Shown here in pieces: positions 52,815-62,192 of a stretch of DNA of 64,000 nucleotides (the first letter of the stretch is position 1; every line of letters begins with the position of its first letter). The DNA comes from Rossellomorea sp. AcN35-11. GTDB lineage: Bacteria > Bacillota > Bacilli > Bacillales > Bacillaceae_B. Where the stretch lies: assembly GCA_030388825.1 (NCBI GenBank), contig CP128835.1, positions 1,544,001-1,608,000 of the forward strand, in the 5' to 3' direction. The position numbers were made by a program, and so were the translations under genes. The notes beneath the pieces were generated by a model. It was given only the letters and a program-made list of their open reading frames with translations. It ran no database searches and was not told where the DNA came from.

Positions 52815-55800
52815 CAAAGCTGAAATCCTATTCGTTTTTCTTTTTCATCATAAGCATCGTCCTGATTGTTTCCGCCCCTTTCTGGCTGTGGCAGATCAAG
52901 AAAGAGCAGAAATTGGATCTGCTCATCATCGATAAAACGGTACCCGATACCACCTATCGTGAACACAAAGGACTTATGTGGCTTCTAAATCAACAGAAAT
53001 ATGTCCAAACAAGCGGGGACCCCTACGATTTAAAGGAAGATTATATCGGTTTCGTACCCAAAAAGGACCAAACCTTTGACATTAGAAATATCCCGTCCTC
53101 CACAGACCGGTATGATGCTGTCTATATCGCCGATACATATGGAGTGTATGAAGAAGAATTCCATAATCAGAATGTGTCGGGCAAGCGGTCATCAAAGCTT
53201 TACGGAGGTCTGACGGATCAGGATATAGACACGTTAAAAGACATGGCCATGAACGATGGGAAAACATTGATTGCCGAGTTCAATTCCATGGCTCAGCCTA
53301 CGGAAGCAGAAACGCGGAAGAAATTCTATTCCCTTTTCAACCTGGAATGGTCGGGCTGGATCGGGAGATATTTCCCTGACTTGAATAGTGGCGAAGTACC
53401 TCAATGGGTAAGGGACAATTACGAGAAGCAGTATGAAACACCCTACCAATTCACTGGAAAGGGTTATGTCCTTGTGGATGAACAGGACCAACTCGTGATC
53501 CTCGATGAAGATGACATCGGGGAGAAGGGTGTGGTCTTTTCAACAACAAAGCCGGGAGAAGACTTGTTCGGGGAAGCCATCAATGTGCCGTATTCATACT
53601 GGTTTGATATTGTCGAAGCGATCAATCCGGATGAGGTCCTGGCAAAGTATACATTGTCGCTGACGAAGAGCGGAAAAGACACCTTGAAAGCACTTAACCT
53701 GCCCGTCACCTTCCCGGCGGTCATCCATGGAGCGAATCGTCAATACGATACGTACTATTTTTCTGGTGACTATGCCGATCATCCCGATGTACCCAATCTG
53801 TATCAAACAGTCGGGTTTTCTTCGTGGAGGAAATGGACGGAATCATCAAGCCCTGATAATATGTCCCAGTTTTACTGGAAGGCCTATAGTCCGATGGTGA
53901 CGGCGATCCTTGAGGACATTCGGGAGAATGAAAAACCCAACAAGTCCGATTTGGTTCAGGTCACGACGGAAGATGTTCTGAAGTTCCCAGGGAAAGCCGG
54001 TCAGGACTACATCCAGGTGAACAAGGATGGAAAATGGGAAGACCTTCTTATAAAAGGTGTGAATATGGGGATTGCGAGGCCTGGTACATTTCCTGGAGAA
54101 ACGGCGATTTCAAAAGAGGAATATTTACGGTGGTTCAAAGAGATCGGAGCCATGAATGCCAACTCGCTCCGGATCTACACCATCCATCCTCCAGCCTTTT
54201 ACGAAGCTTTTTATGAATACAATCAGATGGCGGAGAATCCTCTGTATTTATTCCATGGTGTGTGGGTGAATGAAGAGATCTTCTTAGAATCAGAGGATGC
54301 ATTCGCTAAGGAAAACACCGATGAGTTTTCAGAGGAAATCAAGAAAACCATCGACATTGTTCATGGAAATGCAGATATTCCCGAAAGAAAGGGACATGCT
54401 TCCGGTTCCTACACGTATGATATATCCCCTTACGTCCTTGGATGGATTTTCGGAGTGGAGTGGGATCCTGAAGTCGTCCTTGCCACCAATGAAAAACATA
54501 AGGGACTTGAGGACTTCAAAGGGAAATACGTGGAAACGGATCAGGCCCAGCCTTTTGAAATATGGTTGACTGAAATGATGGACAAAGGAATTTCCTATGA
54601 AACAGACATGTATCAATGGCAAAGACCCGTCAGTTTCACGAACTGGGTCACAACCGACCTGTTGGAGCATCCAAGCGAGCCCCTCGATAAAGAAGATATG
54701 GTTTCAGTGGATCCCAATGTTATGAAGGGAACAGACCTATTCCATCCGGGATTGTTTGCGTCCTATCATATTTATCCGTATTACCCGGATTTTCTGAATT
54801 ACGAACCGGAGTATGTCGATTATGTTGATCACCGGGGAGAAAAGAACAATTATGCCGGCTACCTGAATGATATGAAGAAAGCACACTCCATGCCGTTACT
54901 GGTGGCTGAATTCGGTGTCCCGGGCTCCCGTGGACTCACTCACAGGAACGTATACGGAATGGATCAGGGTCATCACTCAGAGAAAGAACAGGGGGAAATC
55001 GACCGTCGATTATTCGAAGATATTGTAGAAGAAAAGATGGCAGGCGGACTCGTATTCGCCTGGCAGGATGAGTGGTTCAAACGGACGTGGAACACGATGG
55101 ACTATGATAATCCCGACAGGCGTCCTTTCTGGTCCAATGCCCAGACCAATGAGCAGCAATTCGGGTTGTTGAGTTTTGATCCGGGTAAGAGCAAGACCTC
55201 CATGATCCATGTGGATGGAAGGGGAGAAGACTGGACTTTCAACAGTATCAAGCCTGCCTTTGAAAAAGGAGCGCATAAGATGTATGTGACGAGCGATGAA
55301 AGGTATGTATATGTGCGGGTCGATACTGATGCGATTTCAGAGGATAAAGACACCTATCTTCTATTTGATACAATCAAGGATCAAGGACAATCCAGTATCC
55401 TTGAGGAGAAGGGTGTTAGGACCACAGGAGTCGACTTTGCCCTTCACATTAAAGGGACAGAAGAAGCCCGTTTGTGGATCGACAGTTATTATGATACATT
55501 CCACTATCATTATGGGCATGTCCTGAACATGATCGAGGAAAAGGTATATGCAAATAAGAAGGACAATGGGGTCTATCACCCCATCCGTTTGACGTTGAAC
55601 AAATCTTTGGAAGTTCAAGAGAAAAAAATCCCGTTCGATTCCTACGAAACCGGTGCCCTTCAGTTCGGTACATCGAATCCACAGGATTCAGAATTTGATT
55701 CTTTAACCGATATAAATGGTAGTACCTCGGAAAATCGATATGAAATACGTATTCCGTGGCAACTGTTAAACATGAAGGATCCAAGCTTAAAAGAAGCGAT

Positions 55801-56044
55801 GGGGGATATTTGGTCCGAGAAAGGCTTGGCCAGTTCGACGACGGTGGAGTCCATTCGAATCGGCTTATATGAAAAGGACGGGGAAACCTCCTTCTCTTAT
55901 CCCAAGCAGAAGAAGGACGGATCCATCGATGCGGATCAATTTTACCGTTATTCGTTGAATGGATGGGATGAGCCGGTCACCCATGAACGCTTAAAGCAAT
56001 CCTACTACGAATTGAAAGAAGCTTTTGAGAAAGAAGGGGAGTAA
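52811..56044 (+). CDS. Large membrane-anchored protein with glycoside-hydrolase-like barrel
   Basis: 1077 residues, not a family I can name. Signal anchor 7-29, then an extracytoplasmic part. Residues about 35-300 look alpha/beta, recalling GATase-like DUF4350-type domains (YDAVYIADTYG, IDTLKDMAMNDGKTLIAEFN). Residues about 412-760 read as a clan GH-A type TIM barrel: IKGVNMG, NANSLRIYTIHPPAFYEAF, GWIFGVEWDPE (Glu550, acid/base candidate), SYHIYPYYPDF, PLLVAEFGVPG (Glu700, nucleophile candidate) and LVFAWQDEWFKRTW. The C-terminus (about 830-1060) is beta-rich, DOMON/CBM9-like (HKMYVTSDERYVYVRVDTD). It overlaps the glycosyltransferase by four bases and probably trims or releases its product. 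Confidence 0.75.
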   Translation: MTKLKSYSFFFFIISIVLIVSAPFWLWQIKKEQKLDLLIIDKTVPDTTYREHKGLMWLLNQQKYVQTSGDPYDLKEDYIGFVPKKDQTFDIRNIPSSTDRYDAVYIADTYGVYEEEFHNQNVSGKRSSKLYGGLTDQDIDTLKDMAMNDGKTLIAEFNSMAQPTEAETRKKFYSLFNLEWSGWIGRYFPDLNSGEVPQWVRDNYEKQYETPYQFTGKGYVLVDEQDQLVILDEDDIGEKGVVFSTTKPGEDLFGEAINVPYSYWFDIVEAINPDEVLAKYTLSLTKSGKDTLKALNLPVTFPAVIHGANRQYDTYYFSGDYADHPDVPNLYQTVGFSSWRKWTESSSPDNMSQFYWKAYSPMVTAILEDIRENEKPNKSDLVQVTTEDVLKFPGKAGQDYIQVNKDGKWEDLLIKGVNMGIARPGTFPGETAISKEEYLRWFKEIGAMNANSLRIYTIHPPAFYEAFYEYNQMAENPLYLFHGVWVNEEIFLESEDAFAKENTDEFSEEIKKTIDIVHGNADIPERKGHASGSYTYDISPYVLGWIFGVEWDPEVVLATNEKHKGLEDFKGKYVETDQAQPFEIWLTEMMDKGISYETDMYQWQRPVSFTNWVTTDLLEHPSEPLDKEDMVSVDPNVMKGTDLFHPGLFASYHIYPYYPDFLNYEPEYVDYVDHRGEKNNYAGYLNDMKKAHSMPLLVAEFGVPGSRGLTHRNVYGMDQGHHSEKEQGEIDRRLFEDIVEEKMAGGLVFAWQDEWFKRTWNTMDYDNPDRRPFWSNAQTNEQQFGLLSFDPGKSKTSMIHVDGRGEDWTFNSIKPAFEKGAHKMYVTSDERYVYVRVDTDAISEDKDTYLLFDTIKDQGQSSILEEKGVRTTGVDFALHIKGTEEARLWIDSYYDTFHYHYGHVLNMIEEKVYANKKDNGVYHPIRLTLNKSLEVQEKKIPFDSYETGALQFGTSNPQDSEFDSLTDINGSTSENRYEIRIPWQLLNMKDPSLKEAMGDIWSEKGLASSTTVESIRIGLYEKDGETSFSYPKQKKDGSIDADQFYRYSLNGWDEPVTHERLKQSYYELKEAFEKEGE

Positions 56045-56047
56045 AAA

Positions 56048-56419
56048 ATGGCGAGAATATTAATTGCGGAAGATGAAGACGTACTCCGGATGCTGATGGT
56101 CGACACACTGGAGGATGAAGGTCATGAGCTTGACGAAGCAGCAGATGGACAGGAAGCCATCAACCGAATTATGGAAAATGAGTATGACCTCATCCTCCTC
56201 GATTACATGATGCCTCTTTATACTGGTCTGGAAGTGATCGAGAAAGTCAGGACCTCACCTGAAAAGAGTGAAGTGAAAATCATGATGGTCTCGGCCAAGA
56301 GCCAGCAAGCGGATAAGGACCTCGTTATGCAGTCCGGGGCTGATTACTTCATTTCCAAGCCTTACAGTCCTGCAGAACTTGTCCAGAAGATTGAGGACAT
56401 ATTGAATGAAGAGGCTTAG
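56048..56419 (+). CDS. Single-domain response regulator
   Basis: 123-residue CheY-like receiver with acidic pocket IAEDEDVL, phosphate acceptor in ILLDYMMPLYTG (about Asp52), Ser/Thr switch MVSAKS and Lys in ISKPYSPAEL. It has no output domain, so it probably acts by protein contact or as a phosphate shuttle to the Hpt protein. It starts three bases after the hydrolase-like gene and overlaps the kinase by 14 nt. Confidence 0.93.
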   Translation: MARILIAEDEDVLRMLMVDTLEDEGHELDEAADGQEAINRIMENEYDLILLDYMMPLYTGLEVIEKVRTSPEKSEVKIMMVSAKSQQADKDLVMQSGADYFISKPYSPAELVQKIEDILNEEA

Positions 56420-59280
56420 GGAGTTCTTTCAAACCAGCTTAAGAAATCAGTTCATTGGGCTGATGAGCAGTTTTATCTTTCTGTTCTTCATAGGGGCGGC
56501 CTGTTTATTCCTGTATGATCAGTCTATTACCAATCAATATCAAATACAGAAAGATCAGCTCAATGAAAAAGAAGATGTGGCAGAAAAGTTGGATAGAGAG
56601 TTTCAACAGGCTTTCTTTGATGCAAGGGGTTATCTTGCATTCGGCAGGCAGACATTCAAAGACAGCATCTCCAAGCAGGAAGAAAAAGTGAATGCAGCCA
56701 TCTCGGAATTAAGAGGGGCAGCTACAAATCCTGAAGATCAGCTGTTCATAAGAGATGCCGAAGAATTCTCCATGGTCTATTTCAAGGAGTTGGTGCCGGG
56801 GGTCATCGCGGACTTTGAAAAAGGGAATGTGGAGGAAGTCAAGAATGCCTCAGCCAACGGGGGGACCGCTACACTCCAAACGTTTCAGAAACAGCTGAAC
56901 ACGTATGTCAATTCCATAGAAGAAAACAAACGGGACGCCTATGATGAAGTGAACCGAAAGGAATCCTTCAGTCAAGGAGCGTTCGTCCTGTTCGTATTCC
57001 TCATGCTCCTTGTTTTGATGCGGCTCATGAGAATGATTGCGAAACAAATCGGTCAGCCTCTTAATCTGGTGGCCTCAGCGGCAGAGCAGATAGCCGATCA
57101 GGAAATCTATCAGCAATGGTCCTTCGAGAATAAGCGTAAAGATGAAATCGGGAAAATGTCCAGGGCCTTCGAAAAGATGATTTATAAAATCCAAGAGAAG
57201 GAAGAGGACCTACTTGCCCAGAATGAAGAGTTGGTGGCGCAGCAGGACGAACTTGAATCTCAACAAACGGAGCTTGAACATCTGCTGATGATGACGAAGA
57301 ACCGTGAGAAGCATCTGCAGCATCGGAACGAATTCATTCATGGCATCTCGAATTCCCTTAACAAGCAGGAAGTCCTAGACAGCATCGTCGAAAGCATGTG
57401 TCATGTCATGGATGCTTCACGTGGGATGATTGTGTTGATGGACGATGAAAAGTCCCATTCCGCTTTCGGTATTTCAGAGCTGGGTACGCCAGCAGTTCAT
57501 CACCTATCTCTTCAACGGGCTTCATCAAAGGCTCTTTACCGGAAAGAAACCTTTCTCCATCAAGCGTGAACTCACCGACTCGGAAAAGGGGTACCATCTG
57601 GAAACCCTATATTGCTACGACTTGTTTATTCCTATCGTCTCCATGGAAGACGAAATCGAGGCAATTATGGTGCTGAGCCGATTCGGCGAGGATTACTCAG
57701 AAGAGGAACAGGAAGTATATGAGAGTCTGGCTAAACAGATATCGTTATCTTTGCAGAAAATTTATTTGTTTGAAGAGTCAGAGAAGAACCGATACCTCAC
57801 GGAGGACATCCTTAATAATATTCAAGAAGGTATCCAGCTTGTCGATATTGATGGAAACAGCTTGTTAATGAATACGAAATATTCACAGATCCTCAATCAG
57901 GACGCAAATATTCAGGACGAACGTTTTGATACCTGGAAACAAGCATTCCTTAGCCAGGTTGAAAATCATGGAGAGGTCGAAGAATACCTGGAAATGGTCG
58001 TGAAAGGGAATAGAACAGGGAAGCATCTCCTTACGTATCACCTCAAGAACGGACATGAAGTATTCCAAGTGTACTCAGAATCTCTTTATAGGGGCGATGA
58101 ACAGGTGGGGACGATTTTTGTTCACCGTGACATCACCAAGGAGTTCGAGGTCGACCAAATGAAATCGGAATTTGTCAGCACGGTCAGTCATGAACTACGC
58201 ACCCCTCTCTCGAGTGTGCTCGGATTTACAGAATTGATGCTGACTAAAGAGTTAAAACCAGAAAGAACGAAGAAATATTTAACAACGATCTATCAAGAAG
58301 CCAAAAGATTGACGTCCCTTATCAACGATTTCCTCGATGTCCAGCGAATGGAGTCGGGCCGTCAAACCTTCGAGAAAAAGTATGAGGATGTCACTCCGAT
58401 CATTCAACAAGTAATCGATAACCAAAGAGTGAACGCACCCAACCATTCATTCAATCTTGCAAGGGATACGGATTATACCATCGTTCTCGGTGATAAAGAC
58501 AAGCTGTCACAGGCTTTCACCAATCTGATCAGCAATGCCATCAAGTATTCTCCTGATGGGGGGACCATCACTGTCCTCTTCAGGGAGGGGGAGGAAAGCA
58601 TCTTCATTGAAGTCCGGGATGAAGGTCTCGGCATCCCACAGGATGCTATTCCCAACCTCTTCACAAAGTTCTACCGCGTCGACAACTCCGACCGGAGAAG
58701 AATTGGCGGTACCGGTTTAGGCTTAACGATTGTAAAAGAGATCATTGAAACCCATGACGGTGAAATCAGCGTCTCTTCAGAAGTAGGGAAAGGAAGTGTG
58801 TTCACCGTCCGGCTGCCTATGGTAACTCTCGAAACCTTCAAGGAAGATGAGCACTGTGGGGATGGCATGAACATCATCGTCATAGAAGACGATATTAATC
58901 TGGCATCTTTGCTGAAGGCAGAACTGTCCGATAGTGGTTTCAAGGTACAGCACACTCCGTCAGGTCCTGAGGCCCTCCTGAGAATGGAGCAGGAAATACC
59001 AGATGCCGTCGTCCTCGATATTATGCTCGAAGGAAGCATGTCGGGATGGGATGTATTAGAAAAGATGAAAGCGGACGAAGCGCTTGCCCATATCCCGATC
59101 ATTGTATCTTCAGCACTCGATGAGAAAGAAAAGGGGCTTACTCTTGGAGCCAATGATTATCTGGTGAAACCCTATCATCCGAGCAGACTATCGAAAACCA
59201 TCTTGCATCTCCTGTTGAAAAACGGGATGAAAGGTGAAATTCTTGTGCCTGTAAAGGAAGATAAAACTGAAGATAAGTAG
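56406..59280 (+). CDS. Hybrid sensor histidine kinase (HAMP-GAF-PAS-HisKA-HATPase-REC), interrupted by a frameshift
   Basis: About 957 residues when corrected. Membrane segment 1 (about 15-38), an outside four-helix-type sensor (about 39-190), membrane segment 2 (about 194-212), HAMP, a coiled coil rich in Glu/Gln, GAF (about 310-465), PAS (about 475-575), HisKA with VSTVSHELRTPLSSV (His), HATPase with N, G1 and G2 boxes (NLISNAIKYS, DEGLGIPQ, GGTGLGLTIV), and a C-terminal receiver (VIEDDINLAS, VVLDIMLEGSMSG, VKPYHPSRL). The frame breaks at about 57482-57484; one G fewer gives ISELVRQQFITYLF. Last gene of the operon; its receiver and Hpt partner fit a phosphorelay. Confidence 0.88.
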
Positions 59281-59287
59281 TGTGGAG

Positions 59288-59316
59288 AGAGGCTTCCGGT
59301 GACGGAAGCCTCTTAT
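59288..59316 (+). terminator. Terminator of the signalling/polysaccharide operon
   Basis: AGAGGCTTCCG, loop GTGA, CGGAAGCCTCT, followed by TATTCTT. Confidence 0.85.
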
Positions 59317-59350
59317 TCTTGAAGAATGAAATGATTGTATAATTAAAATG

Positions 59351-59386
59351 AAAAAGCCTCCTGCAGACTGCTGCGGGAGGCTTTTT
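59351..59386 (-). terminator. Terminator of clpP
   Basis: AAAAAGCCTCCTGCAG, loop ACTG, CTGCGGGAGGCTTTTT: 16-bp stem with one G-T, with a T run on the minus strand. The complementary orientation could also back up the plus-strand terminator. Confidence 0.92.
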
Positions 59387-59393
59387 CAACGTC

Positions 59394-59990
59394 TTACTTA
59401 TTATTCATTTCGTTGCGAGTGATGATACGATCGATTAATCCATATTCAAGAGCTCTCTCGGCTGTCATGAAGTTATCGCGATCCGTATCCTTCGAAATCA
59501 CTTCAAGTGGTTGACCAGTGCGATCAGCCAGGATTTGATTCAGTTTTTCACGAAGGAATAGAATACGCTTCGCAGCGATTTCAATTTCCGTTGCCTGTCC
59601 CTGTGCTCCACCAAGCGGCTGGTGAATCATCACTTCAGCGTTAGGAAGGGCAAGTCGCTTCCCTTTTGCACCTGCTGCAAGAAGGAACGCACCCATTGAA
59701 GCAGCCATACCGATACAGATGGTTTGAACATCAGGCTTGATGTACTGGATCGTATCGTAAATCGCCATTCCCGCCGTGATGCTTCCGCCAGGAGAGTTGA
59801 TATAGATGGAGATATCTTTTTCCGGGTTTTCAGATTCAAGGAAAAGAAGTTGTGCTACAATGGAGTTTGCTACATTGTCATCAATGCCGCTTCCAAGCAT
59901 AATCACACGGTCTTTCAATAAACGTGAATAAATGTCATACGCACGTTCACCGCGGTTTGTTTGTTCAATTACTGTAGGAATTAAATTCAT
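59394..59990 (-). CDS. clpP: ATP-dependent Clp protease proteolytic subunit
   Basis: 198 residues. Catalytic triad Ser98 (GMAASMG), His123 (MIHQPLGG) and Asp172 (TDRDNF). It forms the double-heptamer chamber used with ClpX, ClpC and ClpE. SD AAGGAGGAACGAGG before the ATG. A CtsR box overlaps its promoter. Same neighbourhood as in B. subtilis (after the yvc cluster, near trnQ-Arg). Confidence 0.98.
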   Translation of the reverse strand: MNLIPTVIEQTNRGERAYDIYSRLLKDRVIMLGSGIDDNVANSIVAQLLFLESENPEKDISIYINSPGGSITAGMAIYDTIQYIKPDVQTICIGMAASMGAFLLAAGAKGKRLALPNAEVMIHQPLGGAQGQATEIEIAAKRILFLREKLNQILADRTGQPLEVISKDTDRDNFMTAERALEYGLIDRIITRNEMNNK

Positions 59991-60052
59991 CCTCGTTCCT
60001 CCTTAAAAATCCTTTTTATTTTTTTATCATTACATATTCACTTTGTACTGTA

Positions 60053-60082
60053 ATCATACACCCATGGTCAATAAAGGTCAAA
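60053..60082 (-). promoter_or_regulatory. clpP promoter with overlapping CtsR box
   Basis: On the minus strand TTGACC, 17 nt, TATGAT (60081 down to 60053). On the plus strand GGTCAATAAAGGTCAAA (60066-60082) fits the CtsR heptad repeat RGTCAAANANRGTCAAA with one mismatch. The box covers the -35 and spacer, so CtsR would block RNA polymerase until heat or protein stress. Confidence 0.9.
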
Positions 60083-60254
60083 CTAAACGCTTCCTATATT
60101 AACCTTTAAATAAATCCTTTCTACATGATACCCATTCATTCCTTTTTTAAACAGAGGTCTTTTGGTGAGTTTGTTGATATTTAAGTTGGTGAATAGAAGG
60201 GAACAACTTTTCTGTTACGGGTAAAAACCTGAATCCAGCTTAGAATGAATGACA

Positions 60255-60400
60255 GACCATTCCTTTTTGCTGCAGGCACTTGCTTATCTGCCAGGAGGAA
60301 GCCGATCCTTCGGGGGTTCTCCCTGTGGGAGCCCGTCATTACCTCTATCCCCCACAGGCAAGTGCATTCCGCTCCCATCTACTCTGTGTGCCTATTGTAG
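60255..60400. repeat. Probable dispersed Bacillaceae intergenic repeat
   Basis: GC-rich, highly foldable block in an AT-rich gap: GCACTTGC (60276-60283) pairs with GCAAGTGC (60358-60365), and GGGTTCTCCC, TGT, GGGAGCCC forms an inner hairpin (60314-60334). The reverse strand reads GGAGCGGAATGCACTTGCC, similar in style to the GGAGCGGAA-type elements scattered through Bacillaceae genomes. No coding frame with an SD. Identification is from recollection of such elements, with no second copy in this window. Confidence 0.5.
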
Positions 60401-60487
60401 CCTGTATGATGAGTGATGAGGTAAAACCTTTCTTTTTTCACAGAATGCCCATTACACTAGATAGAAAGACATAATCTATAATATCTA

Positions 60488-60516
60488 TTGCAAACAAGCA
60501 ATATCTGCCTTATAAT
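60488..60516 (+). promoter_or_regulatory. Promoter of tRNA-Arg
   Basis: TTGCAA (60488-60493), 17 nt, TATAAT (60511-60516), 28 bp before the tRNA. Confidence 0.85.
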
Positions 60517-60544
60517 ATATATTCGTGACGGTTATTTATTACCT

Positions 60545-60616
60545 GCCCTCGTGGTGCAACGGATAGCACGTAAGATTCCGGTTCTTAAAATGGGGGTTCG
60601 ATTCCCTCCGAGGGCG
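60545..60616 (+). tRNA. tRNA-Arg (anticodon CCG)
   Basis: Full cloverleaf: acceptor GCCCTCG / CGAGGGC, D arm GTGC...GCAC, anticodon stem TAAGA / TCTTA with loop TTCCGGT (anticodon CCG), T arm GGGGG, TTCGATT, CCCTC, discriminator G. CCA is not encoded (TAC follows). It stands alone with its own promoter and terminator, as trnQ-Arg does near clpP in B. subtilis. Confidence 0.96.
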
Positions 60617-60621
60617 TACCC

Positions 60622-60671
60622 AAGACCTTGTGTTTGTTGAGTTGATCAGCAGGCATGAGGTCTTTTTTTGT
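60622..60671 (+). terminator. Terminator behind tRNA-Arg
   Basis: AAGACCT (60622-60628) and AGGTCTT (60658-60664) enclose about 29 nt and are followed by TTTTTG. Confidence 0.8.
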
Positions 60672-60795
60672 TGGATTTGTTTTGTGGTTTTCAATTTTTT
60701 CGTAGAGAGAGGGACAACCAACCCACAAACGGTTCAAGGATGGTTATGGGCCACTATAAACGTTAAAGAAGATGTTTTATTTGTCAAATAGTCAA

Positions 60796-61878
60796 TTAAA
60801 CTTCCTTATCGCTTACTTTACGCATCAAAAACTCAATCGGTCCTCTATCGAATGCTTTTCTCCAATATGTTGATAGGATGGTAGAGACAAGAAAGAAGAG
60901 GACAGCCACCGTTAACGCAAATGGGAGGGTGTTATCCACTAAACCTCCAAACATAGAAAAGACAACCAAAACAAGAAAATGTCCCACATAGAGTGTAAGG
61001 GCAACCTGGCCTGTGTAAACAAGTGCCTGGACTATGGAACTTTCTTGGAATCTTTCAGATAAGTGGATACATATAAGGATAGCGATGATGGCAGTACTGG
61101 TGCTGGAAATCATGTAAAACATTGTTGGGGGCATAGGTTTGGTGCCGAATAAATAGGACGCGACTTCAAGCCCTGCCAATGGAGTTGAAAGTTTGATCAG
61201 TGTGAAGGACGCCGCTTCCACTAACAAAAAGGTGATGATTGATCCGATCAGCAGGTTGTTTCGGAATTTTTTGCATCGGAAATCGAATCTACCTAACCAC
61301 ATACCTATGAATACGAATGCTACCCATGGGAAAATGGGGTGATATCCGTTAAAGAACAGGTTGCTTATAAATCCATTCACTGTCCAAAATTTTTCATAAT
61401 GTTGAAACGATGTATCCCATCCATACTCATAGTTCAGTAGGAGGAGAAAGGCTTGCGAAGTAAGGACTGTAACAAGAGCTGCCAATAACAGCTTCCTCGA
61501 GGAAACGACGATAAAGAACGAAGCAATGAACATATAAAAGGCATAATAATGCAGAATGTCTGCGCTCCATTCCATGAGGAATAGGCACATGCCCAGAACG
61601 AATATGAATCCTGACCGCCTCCAAATCATCCTTCGATAGTCTTTAGAGAAAGCAGGATGTAGACATGCTTTTTTCGTCATCAATGATATGCCAATTCCCG
61701 CAAGGATAACGAAAATGGCAGATGCTCTGCCTTCAAGCAAACTGCTTGAAAATACAAGCCATTCTGGACCATTCCCTTCTGCATTCATAGATATTTTATA
61801 ATTGACCATAACCATGCCCAGTATGGCTAAGGCACGGGATAGATCGAACCCAATAATTCGATTCTTTGATTTCGCCAT
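60796..61878 (-). CDS. DUF418/acyltransferase-like membrane protein
   Basis: 360 residues with about ten membrane segments. The start IIGFDLSRALAILGMVMVNY fits the heparan-N-acetyltransferase/DUF1624 and DUF418 group, and the C-terminus (YTGQVALTLYVGHFLVLVV, STYWRKAFDRGPIEFLMR) is typical of DUF418. Such proteins may move acyl groups or solutes across the membrane; no substrate is known. An SD (AAAGGG) precedes the ATG. Single gene on the minus strand. Confidence 0.85.
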   Translation of the reverse strand: MAKSKNRIIGFDLSRALAILGMVMVNYKISMNAEGNGPEWLVFSSSLLEGRASAIFVILAGIGISLMTKKACLHPAFSKDYRRMIWRRSGFIFVLGMCLFLMEWSADILHYYAFYMFIASFFIVVSSRKLLLAALVTVLTSQAFLLLLNYEYGWDTSFQHYEKFWTVNGFISNLFFNGYHPIFPWVAFVFIGMWLGRFDFRCKKFRNNLLIGSIITFLLVEAASFTLIKLSTPLAGLEVASYLFGTKPMPPTMFYMISSTSTAIIAILICIHLSERFQESSIVQALVYTGQVALTLYVGHFLVLVVFSMFGGLVDNTLPFALTVAVLFFLVSTILSTYWRKAFDRGPIEFLMRKVSDKEV

Positions 61879-62179
61879 TCCCTTTCACCTCATTGAAAAA
61901 TACTCTGATATGAAAGCCCAGATAAGAACAGGATTGAAGGAAACTCCTTCGTTCGAATAATGATCTCGCCCGTCTACTTCAACGTTAAAGATTCTGTATC
62001 TTAATCACCAAGTAATTGGTAATATCCCCTGACCAGAACAAGTACTTACCACAAGGGTGAATCGGATGAAAAGATAGCCCGATACCAGTAGCTGCTAGTC
62101 TCAATAAGCGAATCTAAATAGCAGACGTGCAGGTCAATTCAGGGTATGATGATAATGAACTCAAAAACGAAGATCTATT
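61879..62179. other. Intergenic region between divergent genes
   Basis: About 300 nt holding the promoters of both neighbours. A small palindrome ACCAAGTAATTGGT (62007-62020) could be an operator. No gene or strong terminator is visible. Confidence 0.4.
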
Positions 62180-62192
62180 GTAGGTGAAAAAT

